Below, piece by piece: positions 15,229 to 24,036 of a DNA stretch of 35,863 nt. The position numbers and the translations under genes are program-made. The first letter of the stretch is position 1. The number at the start of each line of letters is the position of its first letter. The notes beneath the pieces are model-generated. The model saw only the letters and a list, made by a program, of their open reading frames with translations. It ran no database searches and was not told where the DNA came from. Source of the stretch: ZLKRG08 sp046091905 (lineage in GTDB: Bacteria; Actinomycetota; Actinomycetes; Nanopelagicales; Nanopelagicaceae); contig JBJTCN010000070.1 of assembly GCA_046091905.1 (NCBI GenBank), positions 1-35,863 of the forward strand. Reading direction: 5' to 3'.

Positions 15229-15855
15229 ATGGCTCGTTATACAGGTGCAGATTGCAAGCGCTGCCGTCGCGAAAAGGTAAAACTTTTCCTAAAGGGATCT
15301 AAGTGCGATGGACCAAAGTGTCCAATCGAATCACGTCCATACCCACCAGGACAGCATGGTCGTGGTCGCGGTAAGGAATCAGAGTACTTACTACAGATGC
15401 GTGAGAAGCAGAAGACTGCACGTATTTATGGTGTACTAGAGAAGCAGTTCCGTTCATATTACGAAGAGGCTAACCGCCGCGCAGGTAAGACTGGTGAGAA
15501 CCTACTTATCCTTCTTGAAACCCGTTTAGATAACGTTGTTTATCGTGCAGGTTTCGCGAAGTCACGCGATATGGCGCGTCAGCTAGTTCGTCACGGACAT
15601 TTCTTGGTTAATGGCAAGAAGGTAAACATTCCTTCATATCGCGTTTCACAATTCGATGTGATTGATGTGCTTCCAAAGTCACATGACCTAACACCATTCA
15701 TCGTTGCAAGTGCGGAATTTGGCGAGAAGTCAGTTCCAGCTTGGATGGAAGTAGTTCCATCACAGATGCGCATCATCGTTCACGGCCTGCCAAACCGTGC
15801 AGTAATCGATACACAGGTACAAGAGCAACTAATCGTTGAACTTTACTCAAAGTAA
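15229..15855 (+). CDS. rpsD: 30S ribosomal protein S4, zinc-binding type
   Basis: S4 starts 30S assembly at the 16S five-way junction and, in several bacteria, represses its own operon. The N-terminal zinc site is complete (C9, C12, C26, C31), followed by PYPPGQHGRGRGKESEYLLQ, and an S4 RNA-binding domain appears as LDNVVYRAGFAKSRDMARQLVRHGHFLVNG (about residues 99-128). The 208-residue product is full length. It sits two genes after the structured rpsM leader. Confidence 0.98.
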   Translation: MARYTGADCKRCRREKVKLFLKGSKCDGPKCPIESRPYPPGQHGRGRGKESEYLLQMREKQKTARIYGVLEKQFRSYYEEANRRAGKTGENLLILLETRLDNVVYRAGFAKSRDMARQLVRHGHFLVNGKKVNIPSYRVSQFDVIDVLPKSHDLTPFIVASAEFGEKSVPAWMEVVPSQMRIIVHGLPNRAVIDTQVQEQLIVELYSK

Positions 15856-15888
15856 TAAATAACAATTTAGAAGACGTAAGACCAGAAC

Positions 15889-15910
15889 GGGGATCAAATA
15901 GTGGATCCCC
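15889..15910 (+). promoter_or_regulatory. Seven-base-pair hairpin in the rpoA leader
   Basis: GGGGATC at 15889-15895 pairs with GATCCCC at 15904-15910 around an 8-base loop. It lies in the 76-base rpsD-rpoA gap, just before a long purine ribosome binding region (AAAGGAAAGAGGAG, 15914-15927). No T run follows, so termination is unlikely; it may stabilise the mRNA or tune rpoA expression relative to the ribosomal genes. Confidence 0.5.
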
Positions 15911-15931
15911 TCAAAGGAAAGAGGAGAAAAC

Positions 15932-16930
15932 GTGCTTATTGCACAACGCCCAACACTTACTGAAGAAGTTCTATCAGAGCACCGCTCACGTTTCGTCATC
16001 GAACCGCTGGAGCCAGGCTTTGGTTACACACTTGGTAACTCAATGCGTCGTACGCTGCTTTCATCTATCCCAGGTGCAGCAGTTACCAGCATTCGCGTTG
16101 CAGGTGCGCTTCATGAGTTCACAACTCTTGAAGGTGTAAAGGAAGATTTAACTGAAGTTGTTCTAAACATCAAGAATCTAGTTCTTTCATCAGATAACGA
16201 CGAACCAGCAGTGGCATACATCCGTAAGTCAGGCTCTGGCGCTGTTACTGGTGCAGATGTTGCAGTTCCAGCTGGCGTAGAAGTTCACAATCCTGATCTT
16301 CACATCGCAACACTTAATGGTAAGGCCAATCTAGAAATCGAACTAACCATCGAACGTGGCCGCGGTTATGTAACTGCAGTTCAGAATAAGGCGGTTGGCG
16401 CAGAGATCGGTCGCATTCCAGTTGACTCAATTTATTCACCAGTTCTTAAGGTGACTTACAAAGTTGAAGCAACACGTGTTGAGCAGCGCACCGACTTCGA
16501 TCGTCTAGTTGTAGATGTCGAAACTAAGGCGTCAATGAAGCCACGCGATGCAGTTGCATCTGCTGGCTACACATTGGTTGAGTTATTCGGTCTAGCGCGC
16601 GAATTAAATCTTGATGCTGAAGGTATCGACATGGGTCCATCTGTTATGGATGCAGCTCTTGCAGCAGATCTAGCTCTACCAATTGAAGATCTTGATTTAA
16701 CTGTTCGTTCATATAACTGCTTGAAGCGCGAAGGTATTCATACAGTTAGTGAATTAGTTAATCGTTCTGAGGCTGATCTACTTGATATCCGTAACTTCGG
16801 AAGCAAGTCGATTGATGAAGTTAAGGCGAAGCTAGTTTCAATGGGTCTTTCATTGAAGGATAGCCCAGCAGGCTTCGACCCAACTCAGCATGCAAATTAC
16901 AATGCTTATGACGATGAGTCAGCAGAATAA
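15932..16930 (+). CDS. rpoA: DNA-directed RNA polymerase subunit alpha
   Basis: The alpha subunit dimer nucleates RNA polymerase assembly, and its C-terminal domain binds UP elements and activators. The 332-residue product has the N-terminal dimerisation region FVIEPLEPGFGYTLGNSMRRTLLSSIPGAAV, in two family blocks, and the C-terminal domain LDLTVRSYNCLKREGIHTVSELV with RNFGSKSIDEVKAKL. The start is GTG at 15932 (MLIAQRPTL), with GAGGAG five bases or so upstream. Confidence 0.98.
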   Translation: MLIAQRPTLTEEVLSEHRSRFVIEPLEPGFGYTLGNSMRRTLLSSIPGAAVTSIRVAGALHEFTTLEGVKEDLTEVVLNIKNLVLSSDNDEPAVAYIRKSGSGAVTGADVAVPAGVEVHNPDLHIATLNGKANLEIELTIERGRGYVTAVQNKAVGAEIGRIPVDSIYSPVLKVTYKVEATRVEQRTDFDRLVVDVETKASMKPRDAVASAGYTLVELFGLARELNLDAEGIDMGPSVMDAALAADLALPIEDLDLTVRSYNCLKREGIHTVSELVNRSEADLLDIRNFGSKSIDEVKAKLVSMGLSLKDSPAGFDPTQHANYNAYDDESAE

Positions 16931-16956
16931 ATAGCGAGTAAGAAGGAAGAAAGATA

Positions 16957-17307
16957 ATGCCAACACCATCAAAAGGCCCACGCCTCGGAAGCGGTCCAGC
17001 TCACGAGCGTTTGCTTCTAGCAACACTCGCGGAACAGCTTTTTCAGCACGGCAAGATCACTACAACTGAGACCAAGGCAAAGCGCCTGCGTCCATATGCA
17101 GAGAAGTTAATTACCTTTGCAAAGAAGGGTGACCTTGCAGCACGCCGAGAAGTATTAGCGAAGATCTCAAATAAGTCAGTAGTGCACACACTATTTACTG
17201 AAATTGGTCCACGCATGGCAGATCGCAACGGCGGTTACACACGAATTACAAAGATCGGTCCACGCAAGGGCGATAACGCTCCTATGGCTGTGATCGAGGT
17301 TCTGTAA
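16957..17307 (+). CDS. rplQ: 50S ribosomal protein L17
   Basis: L17 sits near the exit tunnel. The 116-residue product starts MPTPSKGPRLGSGPAHERLLLATL, contains KITTTETKAKRLRPYAEKLIT and ends RITKIGPRKGDNAPMAVIEVL. AAGGAAGAAAG precedes the ATG. It is the last gene of the alpha operon and is followed 30 bases later by a strong hairpin. Confidence 0.98.
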   Translation: MPTPSKGPRLGSGPAHERLLLATLAEQLFQHGKITTTETKAKRLRPYAEKLITFAKKGDLAARREVLAKISNKSVVHTLFTEIGPRMADRNGGYTRITKIGPRKGDNAPMAVIEVL

Positions 17308-17335
17308 TACGAATTTAATTACGTAAAAATCCGTT

Positions 17336-18169
17336 ATGAAAGAACCCACTCTCGCACCCGAGAGTGGGTTCTTTCGTATCCGAATTGATTTAAGTTACGA
17401 TGGCACTAACTTTTATGGTTGGGGCAAACAAGCAGATCGCCGTACCGTTCAAGGTGAATTAGAAGCGGCGATATTTACTTTATTTCAACAGAATTTAGAT
17501 ACGGTGGTGGCAGGTCGTACTGATGCGGGTGTGCATGCATCAGGCCAGGTCTGCCATGTAGATGTACCCGAAAATGATTACACCGATATCGCTTACCGTT
17601 TAAATCGAATCCTGAATGATGAAATTCGAATTAAATCAGTGGCTCGAGTTTCCAATGATTTTCATGCGCGTTTTGGTGCGCTACGCCGCCATTACATCTA
17701 CAAAATTAAAGATGGCAATAGTTTTATTGAACCAACTGCCCGTTTAGATATCACGCCTTGGTATCGCAAGTTGGATGTTGAATTGATGAATCAGGCCGCA
17801 GCTACTTTAATTGGCGAACATGATTTCTTTAGTTATGCACGTTTTCGCGAAAAAGCCACCACCAGCCGTGATTTACAACGTTTTGAATTTGAACGAACTG
17901 CAGAAGGTTTGATTATTTCGCATATTACTGCGGATGCTTTTCTTTACAACATGGTGCGCGCACTTATTGGCACAATGGTTTATATCGGTGAAGGCAGATT
18001 CCCAGTGACTTGGGCTAAGGAAGTTTTAGAAAAGAAGGAGCGCCCTTCGGACTCAGTAGTTTTTCCGGCAAAGGGGCTTACTTTTGTGGGCGTGGATTAC
18101 CCGGCAGAATCTGAATTAAGATCGCGCATCTTAAAAACTATGCAACACCGCGACGCTGAGGAAGAGTAA
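17336..18169 (+). CDS. truA: tRNA pseudouridine(38-40) synthase TruA
   Basis: TruA converts uridines 38-40 of the tRNA anticodon arm to pseudouridine. The family opening RIDLSYDGTNFYGWGKQ and the catalytic motif AGRTDAGVHA (Asp near residue 63) are present, as are FHARFGALRRHYIYKI and the FLYNMVRALIGTMVYIGEG region. The first dozen residues (MKEPTLAPESGF) are encoded by the terminator-like hairpin and do not resemble TruA, and no ribosome binding site precedes the ATG. The true start may be a non-standard codon near 17376-17390, but no ATG, GTG or TTG is in frame there. Confidence 0.93.
   Translation: MKEPTLAPESGFFRIRIDLSYDGTNFYGWGKQADRRTVQGELEAAIFTLFQQNLDTVVAGRTDAGVHASGQVCHVDVPENDYTDIAYRLNRILNDEIRIKSVARVSNDFHARFGALRRHYIYKIKDGNSFIEPTARLDITPWYRKLDVELMNQAAATLIGEHDFFSYARFREKATTSRDLQRFEFERTAEGLIISHITADAFLYNMVRALIGTMVYIGEGRFPVTWAKEVLEKKERPSDSVVFPAKGLTFVGVDYPAESELRSRILKTMQHRDAEEE
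17338..17375 (+). terminator. Strong 16-bp hairpin after rplQ, overlapping the truA N-terminus
   Basis: Bases 17338-17353 and 17360-17375 are perfect complements over 16 pairs with a 6-base loop (GCACCC). The right arm ends in GGGTTCTTTC, giving a short pyrimidine-rich tail, while A-rich sequence lies on the other side. It looks like the intrinsic terminator of the alpha operon. The only in-frame ATG for truA (17336) lies immediately before the stem, so the hairpin is inside the called truA reading frame. Confidence 0.7.
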
Positions 18170-19771
18170 TTGGGACACATTGATGTTAGCGGAGTTGAAT
18201 ATTCACTCTCAGATGGTCGAGTGCTTTTAAATGAAGTCTCATTTCGCGTAGGTGATGGTCATAAAGTCGCGTTAATTGGGCCAAATGGTTCCGGTAAAAC
18301 CACGCTCCTAAAAATGATTGCAGGCGATTTAGAGCCGGAGGAAGGTAGCGTTGCAATTACCGGCGGACTTGGCGTGATGCGTCAGTTCATCGGTAGCGTG
18401 CGTGATGAATCTACGGTGCGCGATTTGTTACTCTCAGTTGCACCCAAGCGAATTCGCGAAGCTGCCGAAGCAATTAAGAGCACGGAAGCGCGTATGTACG
18501 AAACCGGTGAAGAGAACGATCAGATGGCATATGCCGAAGCGATTGTCGAATGGGGTGATGCTGGAGGATATGACTTCGAGGTTATTTGGGATACCTGTTG
18601 CACTGAAACTCTAGGAAAACCATTCGACAAAGTTGCAGATCGATTGGTAAATACGCTTTCTGGCGGTGAACAGAAAAAATTAGTTGTACGTGCGCTTATG
18701 GAAGGTCCCGAAGAGACTTTGCTACTTGATGAGCCAGATAACTATTTAGATGTGCCCTCAAAACGTTGGCTAGAACAGATGATTAAAGAGACAAAGAAAA
18801 CTGTGCTCTTTGTAAGTCACGACCGCGAATTATTAGAAGAAGTATCAACCAAGATTGTGGCGCTAGAACAAGGTCACAATGGGAATACCGCCTGGGTGCA
18901 TGGTGGAAAGTTCTCTACTTGGCATGATGCGCGCAGAGCACGAAATGAGAGATTCGCTGAAGTTTTGCTGCGTTGGGATCAAGAACATACTCGATTGAAA
19001 GAGCTAGTTTTGACCTTACGTAATCAAGCTAAATCTTCGCAAGATATGGCATCTAGATATCGTGCGATGCAGACTAGATTACGTAAATTTGAAGAACTTG
19101 GCGCGCCACCTGCGCCACCAATTGAACAGAATGTCCGAGTTGCGCTTAAAGGTGGTCGCACCGGTGTGCGTGCGCTGACTTTCGCAAATTTTGCACTGAA
19201 TGGTTTAACCGAACCATTTAATTTTGAGATTTTTTATGGTGATCGCGTCGCGGTGCTAGGTAAGAACGGATCTGGTAAATCACACTTTTTGCGATTAATT
19301 GGTGGAGATAAGAGCGTCAAATACACCGGCGAGTTTAAATATGGTGCACGCGTAGAAGTGGGCTACTTTGCGCAGACCCACGCACATCCGGAATTTGAAA
19401 ATAAATCACTGCTAGAAATTCTTTGGGAAGAGCATTCATTGCAATTAGGAGCAGCCAAATCGGTGCTCGGAAAATATGAAATTGATCAGGCAGCCAATCA
19501 GAAGTTCTCACAATTATCTGGTGGCCAACAAGCAAGATTTCAAGTGCTCTTACTTGAATTAGCTGGTGACACTTTGCTATTACTTGATGAGCCAACCGAT
19601 AACTTAGATTTAGCGAGCGCAGAGAGCCTTGAAAATGCGCTAAATCAATATGAGGGAACAGTGATGACCGTGACCCACGATCGTTGGTTCTGTCGTGGCT
19701 TCACCAGGTTCTTAATATTTGGTGCCAATGGCCATGTGTATGAGTCCAATGAGCCTGTTTTCGACCATTAA
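18170..19771 (+). CDS. ABC-F family ATP-binding protein
   Basis: ABC-F proteins have two ATPase domains without membrane segments and act on the ribosome, either modulating translation or giving antibiotic protection. Domain 1 has Walker A GPNGSGKTT (about residues 37-45), signature LSGGEQKK and Walker B LLLDEPDNYLD. Domain 2 has GKNGSGKSH, LSGGQQARF and LLLLDEPTDNLDLAS. A charged linker with heptad-like Arg/Lys/Leu pattern lies between them. The TTG start (18170) directly follows the truA stop and has GAGGAAGAG upstream. Whether it protects against a drug or serves housekeeping cannot be told. Confidence 0.9.
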   Translation: MGHIDVSGVEYSLSDGRVLLNEVSFRVGDGHKVALIGPNGSGKTTLLKMIAGDLEPEEGSVAITGGLGVMRQFIGSVRDESTVRDLLLSVAPKRIREAAEAIKSTEARMYETGEENDQMAYAEAIVEWGDAGGYDFEVIWDTCCTETLGKPFDKVADRLVNTLSGGEQKKLVVRALMEGPEETLLLDEPDNYLDVPSKRWLEQMIKETKKTVLFVSHDRELLEEVSTKIVALEQGHNGNTAWVHGGKFSTWHDARRARNERFAEVLLRWDQEHTRLKELVLTLRNQAKSSQDMASRYRAMQTRLRKFEELGAPPAPPIEQNVRVALKGGRTGVRALTFANFALNGLTEPFNFEIFYGDRVAVLGKNGSGKSHFLRLIGGDKSVKYTGEFKYGARVEVGYFAQTHAHPEFENKSLLEILWEEHSLQLGAAKSVLGKYEIDQAANQKFSQLSGGQQARFQVLLLELAGDTLLLLDEPTDNLDLASAESLENALNQYEGTVMTVTHDRWFCRGFTRFLIFGANGHVYESNEPVFDH

Positions 19772-19791
19772 AGCCAGCAATTAGCCTCGTT

Positions 19792-19820
19792 TTGACCCAT
19801 TTCACGCTCAAAGGTAAAGT
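19792..19820 (+). promoter_or_regulatory. Promoter of the rplM-rpsI operon
   Basis: TTGACC at 19792-19797 and TAAAGT at 19815-19820 are spaced by 17 bases, a near-consensus sigma-70 type promoter, in the gap between the ABC-F gene and rplM. It leaves a leader of about 60 bases. Confidence 0.75.
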
Positions 19821-19831
19821 TTGCCCTCTGC

Positions 19832-19846
19832 GGTAGCCCAGCTACC
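19832..19846 (+). promoter_or_regulatory. Leader hairpin upstream of rplM
   Basis: GGTAGC (19832-19837) pairs with GCTACC (19841-19846) around a three-base loop, shortly after the predicted transcription start. L13 leaders in other bacteria bind L13 for feedback control; this small hairpin is a candidate for such a site, but its sequence alone does not show it. Confidence 0.4.
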
Positions 19847-19890
19847 CAATAAGAAGTAAAGAAAAGCAGAAAATTGAAGGAGTAAGAAGC

Positions 19891-20346
19891 GTGCGCACAT
19901 ATAGCCCAAAGCCTGGCGATGCTGTCCGTAATTGGTACATCATCGATGCAGAGGACGTTGTTTTAGGACGTCTGGCAACACACGCTGCTGCGTTACTACG
20001 CGGAAAGCACAAGCCAACATTTGCAGCGCACATGGATATGGGCGACTTCGTAATCGTAATCAACGCAGAGAAGATCGCGCTTTCTGGAAATAAGATTTCA
20101 CAGAAGTTTGCACATCGCCACTCAAATTTCCCAGGCGGTTTAACTTCAACTGTTTACGGTGAATTGCTAGAGAAGCACCCAACTCGTGCAGTTGAGAAGG
20201 CTATCAAGGGCATGTTGCCAAAGAATTCAATTGGTCGCGCACAAGCAACCAAGCTAAAGGTTTATGCAGGTGCAGAGCATCCACATGCATCACAAGCGCC
20301 AACACCTTATGTTTTTGATCAAGTTTCACAGATTGTTAAGAAGTAA
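19891..20346 (+). CDS. rplM: 50S ribosomal protein L13
   Basis: L13 is an early 50S assembly protein. The 151-residue product starts MRTYSPKPGDAVRNWYIIDAEDVVLGRLAT and has the signature LPKNSIGRAQATKLKVYAGAEHPHASQAP. The start is GTG at 19891 with GAAGGAG (19876-19882) upstream. Standard partner of rpsI, which follows after 13 bases. Confidence 0.97.
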   Translation: MRTYSPKPGDAVRNWYIIDAEDVVLGRLATHAAALLRGKHKPTFAAHMDMGDFVIVINAEKIALSGNKISQKFAHRHSNFPGGLTSTVYGELLEKHPTRAVEKAIKGMLPKNSIGRAQATKLKVYAGAEHPHASQAPTPYVFDQVSQIVKK

Positions 20347-20359
20347 TAGGAGATATTAA

Positions 20360-20839
20360 GTGTCAGATAACAACTTGCTAGAAGATGATGTAACTCCAAC
20401 TTCTTACTCTTCATCAACACCAGCTGCAGCGACAAACCGTCCAGCAGTTAAGGCGCCAGGTGCCGGCACCGGTCGTCGCAAGGAAGCTGTTGCTCGAGTT
20501 CGCCTAGTACCAGGTTCTGGTCGTTGGGTTGTAAATGGCAAAGCGCTTCCAGATTATTTTCCAAATAAAGTTCATCAGCAATTAGTCTCTGAACCATTCC
20601 GCACAGTTGGTGCAGAAAATCAGTATGACATCTTTGCGCGCATCGATGGTGGCGGAGTTTCTGGCCAAGCTGGTGCGCTTCGTTTAGGTATTGCTCGTGC
20701 GCTAAATGCAATCGATGTGGATGCTAATCGTCCAGTGCTCAAGAAAGCTGGATTCTTAACACGCGATGCTCGTGTTATCGAACGTAAGAAGTACGGCCTA
20801 AAGAAGGCTCGTAAGCGTTCACAGTACTCAAAGCGTTAA
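20360..20839 (+). CDS. rpsI: 30S ribosomal protein S9
   Basis: S9 reaches the P-site tRNA with its C-terminal tail. The core GRRKEAVARVRLVPGSGRWVVNGK, the GGGVSGQAGALRLGIARAL signature and the ending KKARKRSQYSKR are all present. A poorly conserved N-terminal extension of about 35 residues, Ser/Thr/Ala-rich, makes it 159 residues, as is common in actinobacteria. GTG start with TAGGAG at 20346-20351. Confidence 0.97.
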   Translation: MSDNNLLEDDVTPTSYSSSTPAAATNRPAVKAPGAGTGRRKEAVARVRLVPGSGRWVVNGKALPDYFPNKVHQQLVSEPFRTVGAENQYDIFARIDGGGVSGQAGALRLGIARALNAIDVDANRPVLKKAGFLTRDARVIERKKYGLKKARKRSQYSKR

Positions 20840-20855
20840 TCAAGCTTCGCTACCT

Positions 20856-22202
20856 ATGGGCGAAAAGCGATTATTTGGTACGGATGGAATCCGTGGCCTA
20901 GCTAATCGCGATTTAACTGCCGATCTTGCACTCAATGTCTCTGTTGCTGCCGCGCACATTTTGGTTGAGAATGTTAAGGACCACCGACCAAAAGCAATTG
21001 TTGGTAGCGATTCACGTGCATCAGGTGATTTTCTAGAAGCTGCGGTTGTCGCTGGTCTATCAAGCGCCGGCGTTGATGTCTATCGCGTTGGAGTCTTACC
21101 TACTCCAGCAATTGCATATCTCGTTGCCGAATCAGGAGCTGACTTAGGTGTAATGCTCTCGGCTTCGCATAATCCAATGCCAGATAACGGGATTAAGTTA
21201 TTTGCACGCGGTGGCGGCAAATTAGATGATGCAATTGAAGATCAGATTCAAAAGCGAATGCAAGAGCCGTGGGATCGCCCAACTGGGCGCAATGTAGGGC
21301 GAGTTATTGAAGACACCGAAGCTGCCAATCGTTACATCGAGAACTTACTTTCGACCGTAACGCAGAAGCTAACTGGGTTAAAAGTAGTAGTTGATTGCGC
21401 CAATGGTGCGGCAAGTTTTGTCGCCCCGGAAGCACTTCGCAGAGCAGGTGCTGAAGTTATTGCGGTTGCCAATACACCAGATGGTTGGAATATCAATGAT
21501 GGCGTTGGTTCTACACATCTGAGCTACTTAAAAGATGCAGTCAAGAAACATAGCGCCGATTTAGGAATTGCACATGATGGCGATGCTGATCGCTGTTTAG
21601 CAGTTGATGCAGAAGGCATTGAAGTTGATGGTGATCAAATTATTGCAATTCTTGCAACAGGTTTAAATTCAAGAAGCGAACTGTCAAAATCAACCGTCGT
21701 TGCAACCGTAATGAGCAATTTGGGATTCTTTAAAGCAATGGAAGCAGCCGGAATCAAAGTTGAAGTAACCAGCGTTGGTGATCGCTACGTTTTGGAGAAG
21801 ATGTTAGATGCCGATCTTGCTTTAGGTGGCGAACAATCTGGCCACGTTATCTATCGTAAATTTGCTAATACTGGCGATGGCATTTTGACCGCCTTAATGT
21901 TGCTGCAAGAGATTAAACGCGCCAATAAGTCATTAAAAGAGGCCGCGGCAATCATGCAGAAATTTCCACAAGTTTTAATAAATGTTAAAGATGTTGCAAA
22001 AGAAAAATTATCTGGATCTCAAGCAATTAAGTCGGCGGTAGAAAAAAGCGAAGCGGAATTAGCTGGTGCAGGTCGAGTACTTTTGCGTGCATCAGGCACC
22101 GAAGCGCTGGTTCGCGTGATGGTTGAAGCCTCCACTGATACGCTTGCCTCTAGCGTGGCAACGCAATTGGCAGAGGTAGTTAAACGAGAATTGGGGTCTT
22201 AA
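20856..22202 (+). CDS. glmM: Phosphoglucosamine mutase
   Basis: GlmM converts glucosamine-6-phosphate to glucosamine-1-phosphate for UDP-GlcNAc and peptidoglycan. The opening LFGTDGIRGLAN, the phosphoserine loop LSASHNP (Ser104), the metal loop DGDADRC, the sugar loop GGEQSGH and the phosphate loop RASGTEALVRVMVE are intact. The 448-residue length is standard. No clear ribosome binding site precedes the ATG, so coupling to rpsI or weak initiation is possible. glmS follows directly, supplying its substrate. Confidence 0.98.
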   Translation: MGEKRLFGTDGIRGLANRDLTADLALNVSVAAAHILVENVKDHRPKAIVGSDSRASGDFLEAAVVAGLSSAGVDVYRVGVLPTPAIAYLVAESGADLGVMLSASHNPMPDNGIKLFARGGGKLDDAIEDQIQKRMQEPWDRPTGRNVGRVIEDTEAANRYIENLLSTVTQKLTGLKVVVDCANGAASFVAPEALRRAGAEVIAVANTPDGWNINDGVGSTHLSYLKDAVKKHSADLGIAHDGDADRCLAVDAEGIEVDGDQIIAILATGLNSRSELSKSTVVATVMSNLGFFKAMEAAGIKVEVTSVGDRYVLEKMLDADLALGGEQSGHVIYRKFANTGDGILTALMLLQEIKRANKSLKEAAAIMQKFPQVLINVKDVAKEKLSGSQAIKSAVEKSEAELAGAGRVLLRASGTEALVRVMVEASTDTLASSVATQLAEVVKRELGS

Positions 22203-22203
22203 A

Positions 22204-24036
22204 GTGTGCGGAATTGTGGGATATACCGGGCCACAATCTGCAGTTACACCTTTAATTGAAGGCCTTCGCCGTCTGGAATATCGCGGTTATGACTCAGCTG
22301 GAATCGCACTCGGTACCTCCAATAAATTATTTGTCGAGAAAAAAGCTGGCAAGCTAGCAAATTTAGAGAGCGCGCTAAGTCAAGTACCTTCTGTTCATTC
22401 TGGAATTGGCCACACTAGATGGGCAACTCATGGTGGCCCTACCGATCGCAATGCGCATCCACATTTAGATAATGAAGGCAAATTAGCGGTAATTCATAAT
22501 GGGATTATTGAGAATTATTCAGAGCTAAAAGCAGAACTTGAAAAGCATGGCCATAAGTTTCAATCTGAAACCGATACCGAATCAGTTGCGCATTTACTTA
22601 GCGATTTACGGAAAGAACATAATGGTGATTTAACTGCAGCAATGCGGGATGCGGTAAAGCGTTTACGTGGCTCATTTACCTTACTTGTAGTGCATGCAGA
22701 TAAACCAGATGTGATTGTAGGAGTACGTAGAAACTCCCCATTAGTTGTTGGTTTAGGCGATGGCGAAAACTTCATGGCATCTGATGTCGCGGCCTTTGTT
22801 GAATACACCAAACGCGCTGTGGAGTTAGGCCAGGATGAAGTAGTCACAATTACCCCGACTTCAATTTCAATCACCGATTTAGCTGGAACTGAACTCAAAT
22901 CCCGCGAATATGCAATCACCTGGGATGCCGAAGCGGCGCAGAAGGGTGGCTTTGCGCACTTTATGTTGAAGGAGATTTTCGAACAGCCGAAGGCGGTGGC
23001 CGATACTTTAATCGGCCGTTTTGTCGACAACCGGATCTCTCTAGATGAATTGAAGCTGAGCGATGCAGAACTAAAGAGTCTGCAGAAGATTGTGGTGCTG
23101 GCATGTGGCACTGCATATCACGCAGGGCTCATTGCTAAATATGCGATTGAGAAGTGGGCCAATATCCCAGTAGAGGTAGAGCTAGCTTCAGAATTTAGAT
23201 ATCGCGATCCAATCGTTGATAAGAACACTTTGGTTATTGCAATCTCCCAATCTGGCGAAACTATGGATACTTTGATGGCGCTACGTCATGCCAAGGAATA
23301 TGGCGCCAGAGTTTTGGCAGTATGTAATACCAATAGTTCAACAATTCCGCGTGAATCTGATGCGGTTATCTACACACATGCTGGCCCTGAAATTGCAGTG
23401 GCTTCAACTAAAGCGCTACTTACCCAAATCGTTGCTACCTACCTAATTGGATTGCATTTAGGTGAGGTGCGCGGAGTGCTAAAGAGCGGGGTGGTTTCTG
23501 AGATCTACAATGAGATGCTAGAACTTCCTGCAAAATTAGAACAGATATTAGAGACGGTAGAACCACTTCGAGCGTTAACTAGAAAATTTGCAGATAAGAA
23601 CACAGTGCTATTTCTGGGTCGCCATGTTGGATTTCCAGTAGCACTTGAAGGTGCCTTGAAATTAAAAGAGCTTGCTTATATTCACGCCGAAGGTTTTGCC
23701 GGTGGAGAACTCAAGCATGGCCCAATTGCGCTAATTGAAGAGGGAACTCCAGTAATTGCGATTGTGCCAAATACTCATGAACATGGACTAGATGAGAAGA
23801 TGCTTTCAAATATTCAAGAGGTATGTGCACGTGGCGCTAAGGTAATTGCGATTGCACCAGAGGGAATTGAGATTCCAGGTGCAACCCACATCATTCGAAT
23901 TCCAGATTCTCCACAATTATTGCAACCAGTTCTGGCAACTGTGCCGCTCCAAGTTTTTGCGTATGAGATGGCTTGTGCCCGTGGCACAGATGTAGATCAG
24001 CCAAGAAATCTGGCTAAATCTGTAACGGTTGAGTAA
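22204..24036 (+). CDS. glmS: Glutamine-fructose-6-phosphate aminotransferase (isomerizing)
   Basis: GlmS makes glucosamine-6-phosphate from fructose-6-phosphate and glutamine, the entry step to amino sugars. The GTG start gives MCGIVGYTG, with the catalytic cysteine next to the initiator Met. The glutaminase motifs HTRWATHG and HNGIIENY are present, followed by two SIS domains (CGTAYHAGL and ISQSGETMDT; later FLGRHVGFPVALEGALKLKELAYIHAE, in blocks) and the C-terminal PRNLAKSVTVE. At 610 residues it is full length. One base separates it from glmM. Confidence 0.98.
   Translation: MCGIVGYTGPQSAVTPLIEGLRRLEYRGYDSAGIALGTSNKLFVEKKAGKLANLESALSQVPSVHSGIGHTRWATHGGPTDRNAHPHLDNEGKLAVIHNGIIENYSELKAELEKHGHKFQSETDTESVAHLLSDLRKEHNGDLTAAMRDAVKRLRGSFTLLVVHADKPDVIVGVRRNSPLVVGLGDGENFMASDVAAFVEYTKRAVELGQDEVVTITPTSISITDLAGTELKSREYAITWDAEAAQKGGFAHFMLKEIFEQPKAVADTLIGRFVDNRISLDELKLSDAELKSLQKIVVLACGTAYHAGLIAKYAIEKWANIPVEVELASEFRYRDPIVDKNTLVIAISQSGETMDTLMALRHAKEYGARVLAVCNTNSSTIPRESDAVIYTHAGPEIAVASTKALLTQIVATYLIGLHLGEVRGVLKSGVVSEIYNEMLELPAKLEQILETVEPLRALTRKFADKNTVLFLGRHVGFPVALEGALKLKELAYIHAEGFAGGELKHGPIALIEEGTPVIAIVPNTHEHGLDEKMLSNIQEVCARGAKVIAIAPEGIEIPGATHIIRIPDSPQLLQPVLATVPLQVFAYEMACARGTDVDQPRNLAKSVTVE

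Noticed and set aside
15889..15910. rpoA leader hairpin as an intrinsic terminator
   Set aside because: It is followed by TCAAAGG and not a T tract, and rpoA and rplQ downstream have no other clear promoter.
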